Assembly: GCA_052289195.1 (NCBI GenBank)
Contig: DAWAJD010000006.1
Location: 1 to 64,000 of the forward strand
Reading direction: 5' to 3'
Source: UBA4644 sp900555855
Lineage (GTDB): Bacteria; Bacillota; Clostridia; Oscillospirales; Butyricicoccaceae
DNA: 64,000 bases
Of this stretch, positions 63,277 through 64,000 are shown piece by piece (the stretch's first letter is position 1; every line of letters starts with the position of its first letter). A program made the position numbers and the translations under genes. The notes under the pieces are model-generated. The model made no database searches. It was given only the letters and a program-made list of their open reading frames with translations, and was not told the DNA's origin.

Positions 63277-64000
63277 ATGAAAAACAGATCCCGTTACGCG
63301 CCGTTTGTGCGGATCATCGGCTTTGTGGGGCTGCTGCTGGGCTCTCAGCTGCTGGCCAGTCTGGCGGTGGCGCTGGTCCGCGGCCGCAGTCTGCTGGCCT
63401 CCGGCGGCAGCTTTGCAGAGATCGACGCCCAGCTGCTGGAGCTGATCAGCGCGCACCAGACCGAGCTGCTGCTGATCTCCTATGGGATCGTGATCCTGGT
63501 GCTGCTGCTGCTTGCCCGCAAACATCACCGGAGCCTGAGCCAATATACTGGTCTGGACCGAAAAAGCACGCCGGCGCTGGTCCTTCTGGGGGCGGTTTTG
63601 GGGCTGGCGGCGGCCTTCTGGACTTCGATGGCCGTGGCGCTGTTTCCCTGGCCGAAGGCATGGGTCAGCGTTTATGAAGAGGCCTCCTCCGTGCTCACCA
63701 CGGCCTCTCCCCTGCTGGATGTGGCGGCCACCGTGCTGGCCGGCCCGGTGATCGAGGAGCTTTTGTTCCGCGGTCTGATCTACGAGGCCTTCTGCGCCAT
63801 GGTCCCTGCCGGGGCGGCGGCTATTTTCCAGGGCATCCTGTTCGGCGGCGTCCATTCCAGCCCCATCTGGATGATCTACGCCGGGGCGGTGGGCTGTATT
63901 CTGGGCTATGTGCGCAAGCGCACCGACAGCCTGCGGCCCTGCATCGCCATGCATATCGTCTTCAACGGCTCCTCCTTCCTGTTTTCCTGGTTTGCGGAGC
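63277..64000 (+). CDS. CPBP-family intramembrane metalloprotease (CAAX/Abi type), cut by window end
   Basis: The first 241 codons of a polytopic membrane protein. Four or more hydrophobic helices precede the conserved motifs EELLFR (Glu160, Glu161, Arg165), FGGVH (His193) and the H-x3-N pair (His226, Asn230). These are the metal and catalytic motifs of the CPBP family, which includes eukaryotic type II CAAX proteases and bacteriocin self-immunity proteins. AAAGAGGGG precedes ATG 63277. The C-terminus lies beyond the window. Substrate is unknown. Confidence 0.88.
   Translation, partial: MKNRSRYAPFVRIIGFVGLLLGSQLLASLAVALVRGRSLLASGGSFAEIDAQLLELISAHQTELLLISYGIVILVLLLLARKHHRSLSQYTGLDRKSTPALVLLGAVLGLAAAFWTSMAVALFPWPKAWVSVYEEASSVLTTASPLLDVAATVLAGPVIEELLFRGLIYEAFCAMVPAGAAAIFQGILFGGVHSSPIWMIYAGAVGCILGYVRKRTDSLRPCIAMHIVFNGSSFLFSWFAE

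Overview
The window looks like part of a GC-rich, spore-forming member of the Clostridia, most likely Oscillospiraceae/Ruminococcaceae. That assignment is inference. It rests on a full spoIIIAA-AH operon, spoIIP, gpr and a ytfJ-type gene, a fused ispH-rpsA gene, AddAB in place of RecBCD, and codon use rich in G and C. The only foreign stretch is at the left edge. I saw no rRNA, tRNA, CRISPR array or insertion sequence. Three runs of ten N (3886-3895, 33888-33897, 50466-50475) mark assembly joins.

Layout. 1-2128 is the right end of an integrative element: a cut-off gene, a small ORF and a large serine recombinase. It abuts the 3' remnant (to 2249) of a host gene that I infer it split. 2314-9990, minus strand: a MutT-like hydrolase, a Ca2+-type P-ATPase behind a yybP-ykoY (Mn2+) riboswitch, and a nucleoside uptake operon nupO-nupP-nupQ-cdd. 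10241-12067, plus: an EamA transporter and lgt. 12112-14022, minus: gpr-spoIIP, divergent from rpsT and an ABC exporter (to 16316). 16383-31050 is an unbroken minus-strand run of 15 genes: lon, engB, lysA, an M50 protease, scpA, scpB, a DUF2953 gene, ytfJ, a D,D-carboxypeptidase, rluB, an RpiR regulator, a flavoprotein, cmk, plsC and ispH-rpsA.

31335-36302: a cysteine-rich protein of unknown function, a membrane-anchored parvulin foldase (minus), rpmE, hflX and a YigZ-family gene. 36383-43284: addB-addA. 43466-48190, plus: a glycosyltransferase/CsaB-type pyruvyltransferase fusion and a large lipoprotein that joins a phosphate-binding-like domain to a C-terminal region resembling DUF3298. 48265-53331, minus: spoIIIAA-AH plus an Asp23-family gene. 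53509-57359, plus: a MarR regulator and a heterodimeric ABC exporter. 57436-64000: ppa, nadE, a radical SAM protein, a PepV-like dipeptidase, nth and a truncated CPBP-family membrane protease.

How the genes work together. SpoIIIAA-AH and SpoIIP serve engulfment and the mother cell-forespore channel, and Gpr degrades SASPs at germination. Lgt can lipidate lipoproteins such as the one at 45827. NupOPQ brings in nucleosides and Cdd deaminates cytidine. Many genes in the minus-strand operons overlap by 4 bases (ATGA, GTGA, TTGA, perhaps CTGA), which suggests widespread translational coupling. Most of the window is core genome. The items most worth a second look are the element junction, the riboswitch-controlled ATPase, the ispH-rpsA fusion with an internal ribosome binding site, the cysteine-rich protein beside lon, the two-domain lipoprotein, and the MarR-ABC cassette whose degenerate ATPase motifs are complementary.
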